Below, in pieces: positions 21,693 to 33,693 of a DNA stretch of 64,000 nucleotides. The notes under the pieces are model-generated. The model had not been told where the DNA came from, searched no databases, and saw only the letters and a program-made list of their open reading frames with translations. The stretch covers positions 186,001-250,000 of the forward strand of contig NC_051076.1 in assembly GCF_004664715.2 (NCBI RefSeq). Reading direction: 5' to 3'. The first letter of the stretch is position 1. Every line of letters starts with the position of its first letter. Source of the stretch: Peromyscus leucopus. Its lineage: Eukaryota; Chordata; Mammalia; Rodentia; Cricetidae. A program made the translations under genes and the position numbers.

Positions 21693-22815
21693 ATATCCAC
21701 CACACCCAACAATGTAAGAGTTTTATAGACCAATTCTGTTACATAACCCAACATATAAACAAACTGAAAGACAAAAACCACATGGTCATCTCATTTGATG
21801 CAGAAAAGTTCTCTGACAAAATCCAACACCTCTTCATAATAAAAGTCCTGGAGAGATTAGGGATACAAGGAATATACCTAAGAGAATAAAGGCAGTTTAC
21901 AGCAAACCTATAGCCAACATCAAATTAAATGGAGAGAAACTCAAAACAATTCCACTAAAATGAGGAACAAGATAAAGTAGTCTATGCTCCATACCTATTC
22001 AATATAGTGCTTAAAGGCTCAGCTAGAGCAATAAGACAACTGAAGGAGATCAAGGATAGATACAAGATAGATAGAAGGATACAAATTGGAAAGGAAAAAG
22101 CAGAAGTATCATTATTGCAGATATATGATAGTATACATAAGTGACTTAAAATTTCTATCAGGGAACTCCTACAGCTGATAAACACTTTCAGCAAAGTGAC
22201 TGGATACACAATTAACTCAAAAAAAAAAATCAGTACCACTCCTTTATACAAATGACAAATGAATTGAAGAAGAATTCAGGGAAACAACACCTTTCACAGT
22301 AGCCCCAGATAATATAAAATATCTTGGGGTAACTCTAACCAAGCAAGTGAGAGACTTGTATGATATATTCAAGTCTTTGAAGAAAAACATTGAAGAAGAT
22401 ATCAGAAGGCAGAAAGAATGAAAGAACCAGAGCTCATATGAATTCACAGAGATTCAAACAGCAAGTGCAAGGCCTACACAGGTCTGTAGCAGGCCCTCAG
22501 CATATATAGTTTAGCCTTTTTATGGGACTCCTGAGTATGGGAAGGAGTGGGTCTCTGATTCCTGTCCCTTTCCTTGGGCTCCTTTACTTCTGTTGGTTTG
22601 CCCTACCCAATGTCAAAGTGATGGTTTTTGTTTTGTCTTATTTTATTTTGCTATGTTTTGATGTTATCTCTTAGAAGCCGTTCCTTTTCTACAGAGAGAC
22701 AGAGGGAGCAATTCCAGATGGGTGGGGAGACGGGGGACAAGACTATGAGGAGTAGAGGGGAAACTGTATTCAGATTATACTGTATGATAAATGAATCCAT
22801 TTTTAATAAAGGGGA
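21693..22815 (+). pseudogene. LINE-1 RT fragment joined to L1 3' UTR
   Basis: RT-domain sequence (ATATAAACAAACTGAAAGAC, CATGGTCATCTCATTTGATG, ATCAAATTAAATGGAGAGAA) runs to about 22430. It is then followed at once by L1 3' UTR (TATGGGACTCCTGAGTATGG, TCTTAGAAGCCGTTCCTTTT, GATGGGTGGGGAGACGGGGG) ending near TTTTTAATAAAGGG. The remaining third of ORF2 is missing. This is an internal deletion or a splice-like join within one L1 copy. Confidence 0.8.
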
Positions 22816-25629
22816 GGAATACAGTGACCATATAAAAACTCAGAGGAGGATGAAATGTGATGCTTACTTTTGCCAAATATTAGCCCTCTTCTTTGAATAA
22901 TCAAAGAAAAAATATTTTAATGCATATTTTAAGCACAGGATGTCATAGAAAGAGAGCTACTCCAGAAGAAAATAAGGCTTGCAAGGGAGCGTGGATGTGA
23001 GCTTCTCTGAGAGGGAGTCAAACTTCACTGTCATTTTAATAGTCACATTTTGGTGGAGTTTGAAGCTATTATCTTCAAAGGGTTGCTAAGAAACTTAAAT
23101 GAGACCACAGGGTAGTTACATAGGAGAATCAGATAAGATTACAATTGATAATGAAAAGTCTATTTCTCTGGAATTCAGGAAGGTAGAATATCTTTACTGT
23201 AAACAAAGTTAATACTCTTGTTTAAAACTCATAGAAAATGATTTGGAAAGCAAAAAGGCCCTACCCAAGCCTTAAGCCTAACATAAACCATCTACATAAG
23301 AAAGGAGTGCTATCTCTATGTCAACAACCTTCAGAGCCAATGTTGTTCATTGTTCTGAGATTCAACCAGACTCAGGGGGAGGGGCTATTTTCCCTTTCTG
23401 TGTGCTACAATTTTCTCTATCTTTCTAATCCTGTCTTGGGATCATAGAACCAAAGCATTTCAATGACTTCACCAAAAAAAAAAAAAAATTAGTATTCAAA
23501 AATCACCCCCTTTTGCTTCAACTTACCATATATCTATATCTATATATGTAGATATAGATATACACAATGAAAAGACAAGTTGATGATTTTCATATCATAT
23601 ATAAAGAACAAAGTTTTAAACAACAAAAATTAAAATTATTCTGTTTATGGATTTCAGATTTATATATTACCTAAAGTTAGAAAAGTTGTTTGTGGGCACA
23701 ATCCCAAGATTTTCCCCATTTCCAGAACCAAGTGCAAGAAAGGGGTTCCTCTAAATAGCATCAGATTTGACAATCTGCTAGATGATCTCACTGAATTAGC
23801 AGAAAGTTGTTTTGCTCACTTACAGCTTATTATAAGAAAGGAATATAGGTACCAATATGTAATTCTACTGTCAGGAGACCCAGATACAGAGGTCATCCCC
23901 TGAAAAAAAAAAAACAAAAAACAAAAACAAAACAAAAAAAACTTATGTCAAAAAACTAATTCTGGGGCTAATAAGAGGCTGTAGTTGTATTCTTGTCCTA
24001 CAGTCAAGACATGCTTCTCTAAGCTCTTGTTCTTCAACCCAGCATCGACAATGCACGTTGTTGTGTTATTGTCTATTCAGGGAAGCTCACTAGAGCTTCA
24101 GCATTCAGAATTTTTATTGACACTTTGTTATGTAGGCATGATTGATTAACTGCCTACATGGTTGAACTCAATCTTCAGGTAAAGTGATACCATATGACCC
24201 AAAGCCTGCACACTAAGCCACATAAGTGTTTGTATTAGGGGCTCTAACAGATCAGAATTGATGAATGAAGTATATTATAAAAGGGGACATATTAGATTGA
24301 TTTACATGATAGTGTATAGATGCTCTAAGAATAGCTGCCTGCATGCTGGTGAGGCTTAGAACCTCGTACCTGCTCAGTCTGGGATGTGAGGTGCTTTGGT
24401 ACTCACAATCTGGTGCGGAAAACCAGGAAGATTCCAGGGAGCCACTGGTTTTTAGTACATGCTAAAGTTGAAGAAACTTGTCAGTGAAGGGCAGTAGCAG
24501 CATTGATAGCAATAGTTACAACAAAAATATAGCTACACTCACCATCAGGAAGAAAGCTGGGCAAGTAGCAGCACTGCATTTTCTTCAGATCTCTTTATAC
24601 CTGTGAAAGCTGAGGGACCACACTGTCTACTTTGGAGGAGGATCTTAGTTAACGCTTCCTTAAAATGCCTTCCCAAACCTTCCTGAATGAGTATCTCTTA
24701 GGTGAATCTAGATCTAATCAAGTTGACAATCAATTTCACAAATCCACCTCTTGTCAACTTGACACCTATTCACATCTCCTTGTATCCTGATTTCCAAATG
24801 AAAAAAACAACAGGGTCATAATTCTGTTTACTATTATATAACTATTCCACATTCGGCCAAATTACATGACTTTCCTCCCAGAATTCATGAGAGACACTTA
24901 GTTTTTTAATGTCCTGTAATTCACTATGATAATTTAGATTTAGCAATGCTGGAGTACTTATATTATCACAATTGATGTTATTTTGCATGGCAAAGAAATA
25001 AAGGGAAGAAAACACAAATATCTGTTTAATATATGTGCATATACAAACATATCCTTAACAAAATATGACAGAAATGCTCATAGAAATTATAATTCTTTCT
25101 GTTACATGTCATGTGGACTTAGCTAACATTTATAACCATTTCCCTCTATAACCCATCCATATTCACTCGACTGTCAGCAGGCATTACAACAGGTCTTGAT
25201 TCTTTGAAAGGAAATATACCCACTTCTTCTTGAAGGGTCTGGGCCATTTATTATTCTGCCTGCATTGGGCTGTTGTAGTTTCCCATTGACCTCATTTGTT
25301 GGTTATGGAACCCTAAGAGACACCCTAAAGGATCTCCTGCAGTATGGACATATCCTTCCTTACCTCCATTGTAGAGAAGCAGTCCAATTTCACCCAGTAC
25401 TATTGACCAATCATGCCTTATATCCCTGAACCTCCCTTAGCTGATTGACTCAAGATCCCAAAGTGCCCAGTGGAAAGTTTAGCTTTCAGTCCAATGGAAA
25501 GCTAAATGTAGTGTTTATTATGCCTCCTAGCAGAAGCACTCCTACATCTGGAACCAAGACTTCTAGGACAACAGAGCACGAGGTTACCAGATCTGGAGGC
25601 AAAACTTTTGTTAATGGATCTATAAGAGT
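22816..25629. other. no gene recognised; unassigned and weak repeat-like sequence
   Basis: About 2.8 kb without coding signal. It contains short A runs (23475, 23905-23940), an AT-rich 13-bp inverted repeat at 23529-23562, and possible old LTR pieces (24560-24780 and 25170-25630) that I cannot assign with confidence. Confidence 0.45.
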
Positions 25630-25770
25630 GACAGTGGCCGGGCGGTGGTGGCACACGCCTTTAATCCCAGCACTCGGGAGGCAGAGGCAGGCGGATCTCT
25701 GTGAGTTCGAGGCCAGCCTGGGCTACCAAGTGAGTTCCAGGAAAAGGCGCAAAGCTACACAGAGACAGTG
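25630..25770 (+). repeat. B1 SINE, cricetid type, near-consensus
   Basis: Starts GCCGGGCGGTGGTGGCACAC at 25637 and carries the AAAGGCGCAAAGCTACACAG right arm that marks cricetid B1. It ends before the usual tail. GACAGTG at 25630-25636 and 25764-25770 may be a short duplication. High identity suggests a young copy. Confidence 0.9.
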
Positions 25771-25911
25771 AATGGTATGGCTTTCATATCCACCTCTGCT
25801 TTATTTTTTTTCAGTTATTCCAAGGAAATAAAATTGACTGATTTTAATAATGAGACAACAATAACATGCCCTTGGTTATTAACAACAATGCAGAGTACAG
25901 TATTCTTTTTT

Positions 25912-26602
25912 TTTCAGTATTCTTTTTTTTAAGATATACTATAATTACAACATTTCTTCCTTCCATTTCCTCCCTACAAATCCTCCCAAATACCTCTCCC
26001 TGCTCTCCTTCAAACTCATGGCCTCTTTTTTCACTAGTTGTTATCATATGCACAGCACACACGCTCATGCTCACACATACACACACACACATTTATAAAA
26101 ATAACCTGTTAAGTCCACACAGTGTCACTTGTATGTATGTTTTCAGGACTAATGGTTTGGCACTGAACAATCAGTTGGTGTACTCTTCCCTGCAGAAGAC
26201 CACTTCTCCCACTCCCAGCTGTCCTCAGTGGCCTATAGTCATTTATGTAGGTTTGAGACCTGTGGGCTTTTCACCATCCAATTGGGCATATCCATTGATA
26301 CTATCCTTGTTCAGCTCAGGTTTGAACATTCATGTTAGTGGGACTTTATGGGTGTAGCTTTTGATATTACGAGGAGACACAGTCTCACAACAAACTCACT
26401 GATTCTTTGGCTCTTACAGTCTTCCCACACTGTCTGTCACAATGTTCTCTGAGTTTTAGGTTCAGGAGTGTTGTGTAGATATATCCATTGGAGCTGGGTT
26501 CCACAACTCTGACTTTTGATTGGTTGTGGTTTTCTGCAGTGGTCTCAGTCTGTTGCAAAGAGAAATTTCCTTGATGAGAGGTGAAGACTACTTTTCCGTT
26601 GA
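25912..26602 (-). repeat. Lx-type LINE-1 untranslated region
   Basis: The order of phrases (TTTCCTCCCTACAAATCCTC, TTCAAACTCATGGCCTCTTT, CACTTGTATGTATGTTTTCAG, GACTTTATGGGTGTAGCTTT, TTGATTGGTTGTGGTTTTCT) matches a well-known rodent L1 non-coding segment. The T-rich left edge suggests the element lies on the minus strand. The class II provirus at 26609 begins a few bases further on. Confidence 0.6.
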
Positions 26603-26608
26603 TATAAG

Positions 26609-26997
26609 TGTTGCTGGACCCTAACGCTCACTTGGAGGAGGGGTGAGAAGGCACAGCGTCAACAACACAGACACCAGGAGTCAGGTCCAAGGCAAACAAC
26701 AGATTCCTTTATTTAGTAATGGGGAAAGTCTTATATACCCTCCTCCAAGCACCCAGGCTGCCCCCTGATCTGGTGACATTGAGTGGTTGCCCCTCACAGG
26801 CTAGGCACAATCAGGACCTCTGACAGTGCCTGATCCACTGATGCTGAGTGGTCACCCCTCAATGGTTGGGCACAATCAGGACCTCTGACAGTGCCTGTTG
26901 CTAGGCCCTCAGGCAGATTCCAGGTTGACTCATAAGGAAGTATGTTATGTGCATGTCTTGGCAACTGGTTTGAACCTTATCTTCCTGCATATTCACA
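26609..26997 (-). repeat. 3' LTR (389 bp) with tandem 65-bp duplication in U3
   Basis: In sense it runs from TGTGAATATGCAGG to CCAGCAACA. It has TATATAAGAC near 26731-26740 and AATAAAGGA near 26710 (reverse strand). U3 holds two adjacent 65-bp copies (26766-26830 and 26831-26895) that share most bases, including CACAATCAGGACCTCTGACA. Confidence 0.85.
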
Positions 26998-27285
26998 CTT
27001 TTTTATTTATTATGTGAGCACTCAGAGCTCTTTGCCCTGACCTTATTGACCCCATCTCTGCAGGGCTCAGCAACTGGACTGTGCCTGTCTTAGGTGGCTT
27101 ACCTAACAAGCTCTTACCCATCATTGACTACCCTCAAAGGATACCCATTCCTGGAGAGCTGCCTAGGTGGAGAGGGATTGAATTTCAGAGAACCAGACAT
27201 GCATAATCTCCTGTGGAGGTCTATGAGCAGGATATTTAAGATCCATTAACACCTGAAAAATCACCTTAGTTGCTGCTTGCTGCTG

Positions 27286-28050
27286 TCAAATATGCCATCC
27301 ATGGCCAATTTTTCTTTGGTGCAGATGGGCTGATCCATGGCAGATGGCACATCTCTTGTTGGGACCCATATTGGCATAGTTGCACTCTGAGGAAAAATGC
27401 AAGCATACCCTCTCCCATGGGTCAGCAGCGGGGATGGTGGCTGTCATTGGAGGGAGATGGAGTCTTTCCATCTTACTAGGGGTAGAGGTGTGTCCCAGGG
27501 CAGGAATGCCCAATACGCTACACTGAGTTCTGCCTCATCAAAGTTGAGAAAATTTATATGGAAAAGGACTTCAGTTAGGGCCAAATGGGAGTCCCTTTTT
27601 GCCTCTGATGAGATGGTCTTGGCCAATATATCTTTAAGAGTTCTGTTGGCTCTTTCCACAATGGCTTGTCCCTAAAGATTATAGGGGATGCCATTGGTAT
27701 GAGAGATCTTCCAGGATCTCAGGAAGTCGTTAAACTGTTGAGAGGCATAGGCATGGCCATTGTCAGTCTTTATATAGCCCAAGGTACCCCCATAACAAAT
27801 ATGACCAATTTAAGGGCCTTAATAGCATTAGTAGTCTTTTCCCCAGAAAGGGCAAGGGTATACACAAAGGAGGAGCATGTATCCACTATCACATGAACAT
27901 ATCTATAGATTGCCAAAAGGAGCATATTGCATAACATCCATTTGCCAAATGACATCGGGCAATAAGCCACGAGGATTGATCCCTGCATGTTGAAGTGGCC
28001 CCAAAGGGACAAGAGGGGTGCAGGTGGCACATGATCAAGATAAATGGAAA
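27286..28050 (-). pseudogene. integrase of the env-less class II provirus, broken
   Basis: Two minus-strand frames carry the core and tail: 28030-27770 ([35 protein letters not shown]) and 27659-27444 (ERANRTLKDILAKT). The first holds an early part of the catalytic core with its Asp; the second holds the catalytic-Glu neighbourhood. The two are separated by stops or shifts, so no functional integrase can be read. Confidence 0.8.
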
Positions 28051-28199
28051 ATAGGCACTGGAAAATTGGCAGCTCAGGGAGAAGCCTATGAAGGTTCTGT
28101 GGAAATAGGTGAAATGGCTGGTGAAGAGCCCTGGCTTCTTCTAGGTCTATATTAGCTGTTAATATGATGGTATCTGTAACCTCATTTCCTTAGGCCATT

Positions 28200-28730
28200 A
28201 TTCCTGGGAATTTGGAGTGGGATCTAATATATCATAGGCATCATAGCTCTGTCCTCTAAGACATCTTGTATGAGCAGCATAGTGCTGGCAATGGGGTTCA
28301 GCAAGTCTTTGACTCAAGAAAAGGCCAGTACATGAACTGCCTGTATTGCATACTGGTTGTCAGAAAAAATATTAATGGGTTCAGTCTGGCAATCCACTAG
28401 AACCTTGAGGAGGGCCAATAGCTCACCCAATTGAATGGAACTAGGGTTAGGGATAACATATGTAACATCTTTGGAGCCAGGATGCTGGATAAGAACACTA
28501 TATCTGTTTTTATTGGAATATGAAAAGGCCAGAGTGGCATGAGGGATGGGAATGGAGGAGGGGACTGCATGGGGCTGTATCTGAATTGGAAGTGTGGAGA
28601 GTTCTGCTAAGATCTAGTTTTTTGACAAATGATTGTCAATAGTTCCTGTGAATCCTGCAACTATTTCCTGAAATGAGAAAGAATCTTCCCAGAGGGATAA
28701 GGCATTCTCTAGAGAAAAGGGGAGGATAAG
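28200..28730 (-). pseudogene. RNase H domain of the env-less class II provirus
   Basis: On the minus strand a readable stretch near 28460-28310 has ELLALLKVL followed by INIFSDNQYAIQAV, the second and third conserved acidic regions of retroviral RNase H. Frames either side are interrupted. Confidence 0.6.
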
Positions 28731-28731
28731 C

Positions 28732-29813
28732 TTATCTGGCTCTCATCCATATGTTCTCTGTGCCAGCATTTTGCCTTAAGGACAAGTTGGAAGGACTGGT
28801 CAAACTAGAGGTGACCTTGTGCAAGTCAGAATGTGCTTGATATAGTCTTAGAAGGGGCCAAGATTGCCTTAATATTAAAAAAAATCCCTTGGGTGCCCAG
28901 AGGACCATTACCAATAAGGGTCTTTTGGGATCATGGCCTTGCACACTGGAGATGGCTAGAATGGCCAAAACATTTTGTAGCAAATATTTAGCTTTTTGGG
29001 TAAGCCTAACCTTAGTGGAAGGACAGGTGAAGCCCTCCAACAATGAAAAGAGGTGTCTCATCTCTTGGCCAGGGATGGGCAGAAAGGGTTTAAGCAAATT
29101 AACCCTGTCACATAATTGTAATTCTAAGAATGAGTATAATTCCTTCATTTCCAGTTTAAAGGAAAGGGGGTAGACCTGCTTAGCAATGGAAAAGCCTAAA
29201 AACACAAAGAGGGTACAATTTGAACCTTATCTGGTGCCACTATCAGATGTAATGATTCGATATACTTTTACACTCTTTCGGCAGTCCTCTGCAGATAGAC
29301 TGCATCTGGATATGCCAGAAGGAGATCATTCATGTAATGGATCAAGAGGACATTCTTGGAAATATTTACTAAGGCCTGAGAAACATATAACTGGCAGATT
29401 GTGGGACTAGTCTCCATTCCTTGAGATAAAACAGTCCATTGATATCTCTTGGCTGGCTTATGCATATTAGGTTCCCATTCTGTAAAGGCAAAATGATCTT
29501 AATCCTGTTGTGCCAGGGGAATTTGAAAAAAGCAATCCTTAATATCTAAAATCAAAATATAATAAGATGGAGGAACAGCACTAAGGTGGAAGAGGCCTGG
29601 TTGTGTGGACCCCATCTTTTCCATTTGATCATTAACTGCATGAAGGAGGTGGTAGTGTCCTAATCTCTTGGGGATAACAAATATGGGGGTGTCATGTTTG
29701 CTTGCGATTGGTTCTATGCACCCCATCTTTAGCTGTTCTGCAACTAATTCCTTTAGGATTGATAGCTTGAATTCAATTATAGGCCACTGTTCCACCCAGA
29801 TGTCTTGATTCAA
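28732..29813 (-). pseudogene. reverse transcriptase of the env-less class II provirus
   Basis: Three frames (29813-29499, 29465-29268 and 29205-28732). They carry the fingers/palm (WVEQWPI, DTPIFVIPKR, ILDIKDCFFQIPL), the catalytic motif region (IHYMNDLLLAYPDA) and the connection. The catalytic YMDD reads YMND, so the first catalytic aspartate is lost even where the frame is open. Confidence 0.85.
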
Positions 29814-29969
29814 GACTCATGTCAACAGAGTGGGGTTAGGAGGCTCAATCATGGTAGATTTCTGAGGGACACTGGCCCTTAGACTTGGGAGTGTGACTCA
29901 TGCATAGGATCATGGCTTGCCAAACCTGTATTTTCATGGACCTGAAGGTCACCAAAGAAAGCTCTATCA

Positions 29970-30340
29970 TCAGTAGTTAGAACAACACCAATATCCTCCA
30001 GGATATCTCTGTCCCAGAGGTTTCTTGGTACTGTAGGAACAATGGGGTGAATGACTCCTTTGTTGCCACCATGGTTTTTCCAATGGACTGGATGGGTGGT
30101 AATTTTTTGAATCTTGTTGGCCTCCTACTCCACTGATGGGAGGGCCAGGTCTAAACTTCCAATGCAGGAAGCAGAGCACCTCCATTTCTGTTAATATGGT
30201 GATATCTGCACCCATGTCCACCAAGCCTTTAACAGCTTGTTCATCAAGATAGATGGTCAGCATTGGAGAGTGTGGGAAAATGGGCAGTGTCCCATAGATT
30301 TTTGGATTACTAGAGCCTCCTCTTACTGGTGGGGCTGAAG
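29970..30340 (-). pseudogene. aspartic protease of the env-less class II provirus
   Basis: Part of the frame 30407-29970. The active-site loop reads GLVDMGADITIL, with Met where the catalytic triad D-T-G needs Thr. This is an ACG-to-ATG change typical of CpG decay. The preceding sequence includes a conserved TIYLDEQAVKGL strand. Confidence 0.8.
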
Positions 30341-30346
30341 CATGCC

Positions 30347-30628
30347 CTATCTGGATTTTAAGGGGGCTGGTGCTTTGGCAGGCTGTGATCTGCAATCCTT
30401 TGCCCATTGAAATTCCTTATTGCATCTGGGGCAATAAGGCTTTGCCCAAGAGCAGTCACACTGCAAATGGCATGGTTTGCTGCATCCCCAGCAAGATCTG
30501 TCTACTTGGGGGCTGTTGGGTGTATCATTGGCATGCTGCCTGTTCACAAGGAGGACATCCAAAAAAGTGGTGAGGGCAACAATGGGGCCATTACTGGGGT
30601 CACAAGATCTCTTGTGGCCAATATCCAC
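30347..30628 (-). pseudogene. Gag nucleocapsid with two zinc knuckles
   Basis: The 93-residue frame holds an intact CCHC knuckle (CWGCSKPCHLQCDC, spacing C-2-C-4-H-4-C) and a second (CPRCNKEFQWAKDC) in which the histidine is replaced by Gln. Nucleocapsid packages the genomic RNA. Confidence 0.85.
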
Positions 30629-31060
30629 TTGTGAATGTCCTCATTGGAGACTATTGCAACCGCATTGCATGTAGGGGCATTAACCCCTTCCCAAGCTACT
30701 TGTTTGATTAACATTTCCCAGGTCTACTCTCTGCTTCACTGCCTCATTGACACATGTGAGAAAATCAGTAAAATGTTCCCCTGGCTGTTGAATAAGATTG
30801 CAGAAGTAAGCTGAAGTGTCCCATGGGGTGCATGCCTTAAGAGCCTTGAAGGCTAGGTCAGAAACCTGTTGGTAGTAGGCTTGATAGTCAATCTTTGCCT
30901 GATGGATGGGATGGACAAAGTTACCTCATCCAGTGAGCATGTCAGTGGTCACTGGAACATTAATTAAGAGGTAAGTTCATACTTGAGCTTCTGCTTGATC
31001 ATAGTAAACCGATATCTAGCTAAGAAAGGTGGCCAGCTAAAGCATAGCTTTGAGTAGACT

Positions 31061-31600
31061 CTACCAATCAAAGTAAGTTTGTGGTTGCATTGCCCACTGA
31101 GTGAGGACCTCTTTGAAGTAAGGTGAATCTGGGCCTGACTCATTAGCCGCCTTCTGGATGAGGGAGAGTTCAGCTTTGGGGGTGGGAATCCAGGGCTGGA
31201 CAGCAGCATTTGGACCCAGGTTAACCAGATAAGCCTCCATAGGCCTCCCAGTTACAAATGGATCTGGCTGTGGGCAGTGAGGGGTACACAATGGAGCAGG
31301 GGAGTGGTCAACCTCTGAAGCAGATGGGCTCTGGGGCAGATCAACCCAGGGATACCCCAGCAGGGGAGTTGGCATTCATGGTGGACATGGGGCCAATGAG
31401 GGAGCAGCACATGAGATCTTAGTGGTGATTATGTTCCCCTTGACAGATTTTGCAGGGCCTAAACTGTCTGCTCCCTCATTATCGGATGCTGTAAAGAGGT
31501 CAAACATGGAAGGGGTGGAGGTGATGGAGAGGTTACTCATCTTGTAGAGGGAGACAACAGGCGATCTATAGAGGGAAGATGACAGTCAACAGGGGTGGAA
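31061..31600 (-). pseudogene. Gag capsid region of the env-less class II provirus
   Basis: The frame 31375-31061 begins with a Pro-rich linker (MPTPLLGYPWVDLP) and continues into a capsid-like N-terminus (AYLVNLGPNAAVQPWIP ... LSLIQKAANESGPDSPYFKEVL). The upstream part to about 31600 is broken gag. Confidence 0.7.
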
Positions 31601-31647
31601 ATTTGTGTTGAACCTTTATGTCTTGTGCTTAGTGGGGGGACTTCTGT

Positions 31648-31648
<1 letters not shown>

Positions 31649-31695
<47 letters not shown>
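31649..31695. repeat. uninterrupted T47 run
   Basis: Forty-seven consecutive T on the plus strand (A47 on the minus strand). It sits exactly at the junction between the class II provirus and minus-strand ERVL pol sequence, in the place where a minus-strand retroposed RNA would carry its poly(A) tail. Confidence 0.97.
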
Positions 31696-31697
<2 letters not shown>

Positions 31698-33693
31698 GCC
31701 ATGGCCATATGCCGGCATGGTGTCCCTGGACAAGGGATGGTGTTCAGGAGCTGAGCCTTGTTTCTGACAGACCAGAATAGCAAACCCAAATAAGGAATGT
31801 GCTACCTCCAAAATTTCAATAGGCTCACTAAGTGATGTATTTCTTTCTTCATGGTAGAGGGGCCAGGTATAACAATTTATCCTTACTATTAGAAGGAAGA
31901 TATCCACATTCTTCAAACCACTGAATCTCTAAAAAATTTTATTGAGGTAGATAGCCTTTGAATTTTGGTTGGATTTATTTCCCATCCTCTTGTTGTTCAT
32001 ATACCAATAAGCCCAGAATAGTTGCTATGGTCTTCTCACTTGGTCCAATCAACATAATGTCATCAATATAATGGATTGATGTGATATGTTGTGAAAGAGA
32101 CAAGCAATCACATTCCCTGCTAAGCTGTGACACAGAGCAAGAGAATTCACATGCAACTGAGATACACAGCAAAGGTGTATGTACTGCTGGTCTTCAGTGA
32201 TTAAAAACAAATTGTTTCTTGTGCTTCTTACAGATAGGCATGGAGAAAGAATTATTTGCATGATCAATAGATGCAAAACAGGCACCAGGATATGTGTGTT
32301 AATCTGCTTAAGTAAGAGAAATACATCTGGCACAGCAGCTGCAAATGAGTCGCTATTTGATTAAATGTACGATAATCAGCTGTTGTTCTCCATGACAGAA
32401 CTCTTTCTCCTGCACAGACCAAATATGAGAGACAAAGGGAGATGTGATGGGGTTCACCATGCCTGCATTTTCCAAGTCCTTTATGGAAGTACTAATTTGT
32501 GTAATCCCTTCAGGGATGTGTTATTGTTTCAATTCACTATTTTCCTTGGTAGAGGCAGCTCTCCGATTACTTCCATTTAGTCTTTTTGACCTTAACATTC
32601 CTTCCTCCCTGGTTGGGGAACAAGTGCGGGGAAACCCCTAACTTTCATCTGTCACAGTTATGCATTCTTGCACTGGGAAAATAACCAAATAGACACATAA
32701 TATGTTTAGGGACCAATTAGACCCATGAGTCAGATTTGGGCCCAAACTATATTGACAGCAAAAAAAATTATATTTGGAGTAAGGACCACAATGCTATTTG
32801 GGAGAAGGGGTGGGGTGAAATTAATGTTAGCTCAGAGTATGTCTAGAAGGTTCTGGAAGATTCAATTATTTCCTTTATGCCAATGTATAGTTACCCTAGT
32901 AAAGGGACATAGATTCCTTTGGGGAACAATTGGAAAAAACATTAAGAGTAAAGTTCTTGGAATATTAGCAGTGTCTTTTCTAGAATATAGATTTCCCTTT
33001 ATTCAAAAGTTTCTTGGTCTATAAACTGACTCAGATCTGGAAATTGGCTAAGAGGTCGTTATTTGTCATTGCTATGCTTCAAGGGAGCCATTCATTTGTT
33101 TGTTGAAATTTTTCTACTTATATAAACATGGAAAAAACTTAACAAGCTTCTTATTTATTCTCTTCTGGAGACATATGGAATAAATAGTCAGTGCCACAGG
33201 TTTGCATGAGACATGCATGATGAACATGGCTTTGTCTGTGCCGTCCACACATAGTTCACTTACCTTGTCTGCAGTTCTGGTGCTGTCGCTCAGCCCTTGT
33301 GCTGTAGTGGCTTATTAGAGACTTTGCTTCTAAGTTATCCAACGGAGCAGCAACAATCACACAATAATGTCTCCTCTCACACAGAGACACTATGATGTCT
33401 CTTGCACACACAGAAAGAAGGATTGCAGAGTTATTCAAGTATGTGGTACTTCTCTTACAAATCTGTTGCATGTAGTATGAGTGAAGGGCAGATCTTTACA
33501 ACTCTCTTATTGTGGAGTATAAGCTGTAAATGGAAAATCCATTCCAGCATTCCACTTTCTCTGAGACTTTGAATCTCTTCACCAACATTAAGTCATAGAA
33601 TATCAGCTCATTCACAGAACATCTGTTGACCCATACTTCATTCAGCCAATCATATAACCTGTTAGCAACTTTTAAAATTGTGTAAACAGCAAC
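31696..33693 (-). pseudogene. ERVL (class III) pol and gag-like relic, left part
   Basis: Minus-strand frames near 32172-31975 carry a class III RT signature (SIHYIDDIMLIGPSEKTIAT), with the YIDD motif region recognisable. The frame 32333-32049 is the adjoining part in another phase. Further right is degraded pol and perhaps gag (32400-33693) with no long frame. The relic is interrupted by the class I provirus at 33694 and resumes at 43457. Confidence 0.7.

Larger units (their letters stand above)
26609..31648 (-). mobile_element. class II (betaretrovirus-like) provirus, env-less, 5'-truncated
   Basis: Order on the minus strand: gag (31.6-30.35 kb), protease (near 30.2), RT (29.8-28.7), RNase H (28.5-28.2), integrase (28.05-27.3), then a polypurine AAAAAAG and the 3' LTR. 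Only about 290 bp separate integrase from the LTR, so there is no env. This is the layout of IAP- or MusD-like elements. The 5' LTR and the start of gag are lost at the T47 run at 31649. Its left flank is L1 sequence. Confidence 0.85.

Noticed and set aside
23529..23562. 13-bp AT-rich palindrome as a regulatory element
   Set aside because: It is a TATC/TAGA-type simple sequence, so the symmetry follows from low complexity.
31595..31780. Frame with a poly-Phe core
   Set aside because: It is the translation of the T47 run.
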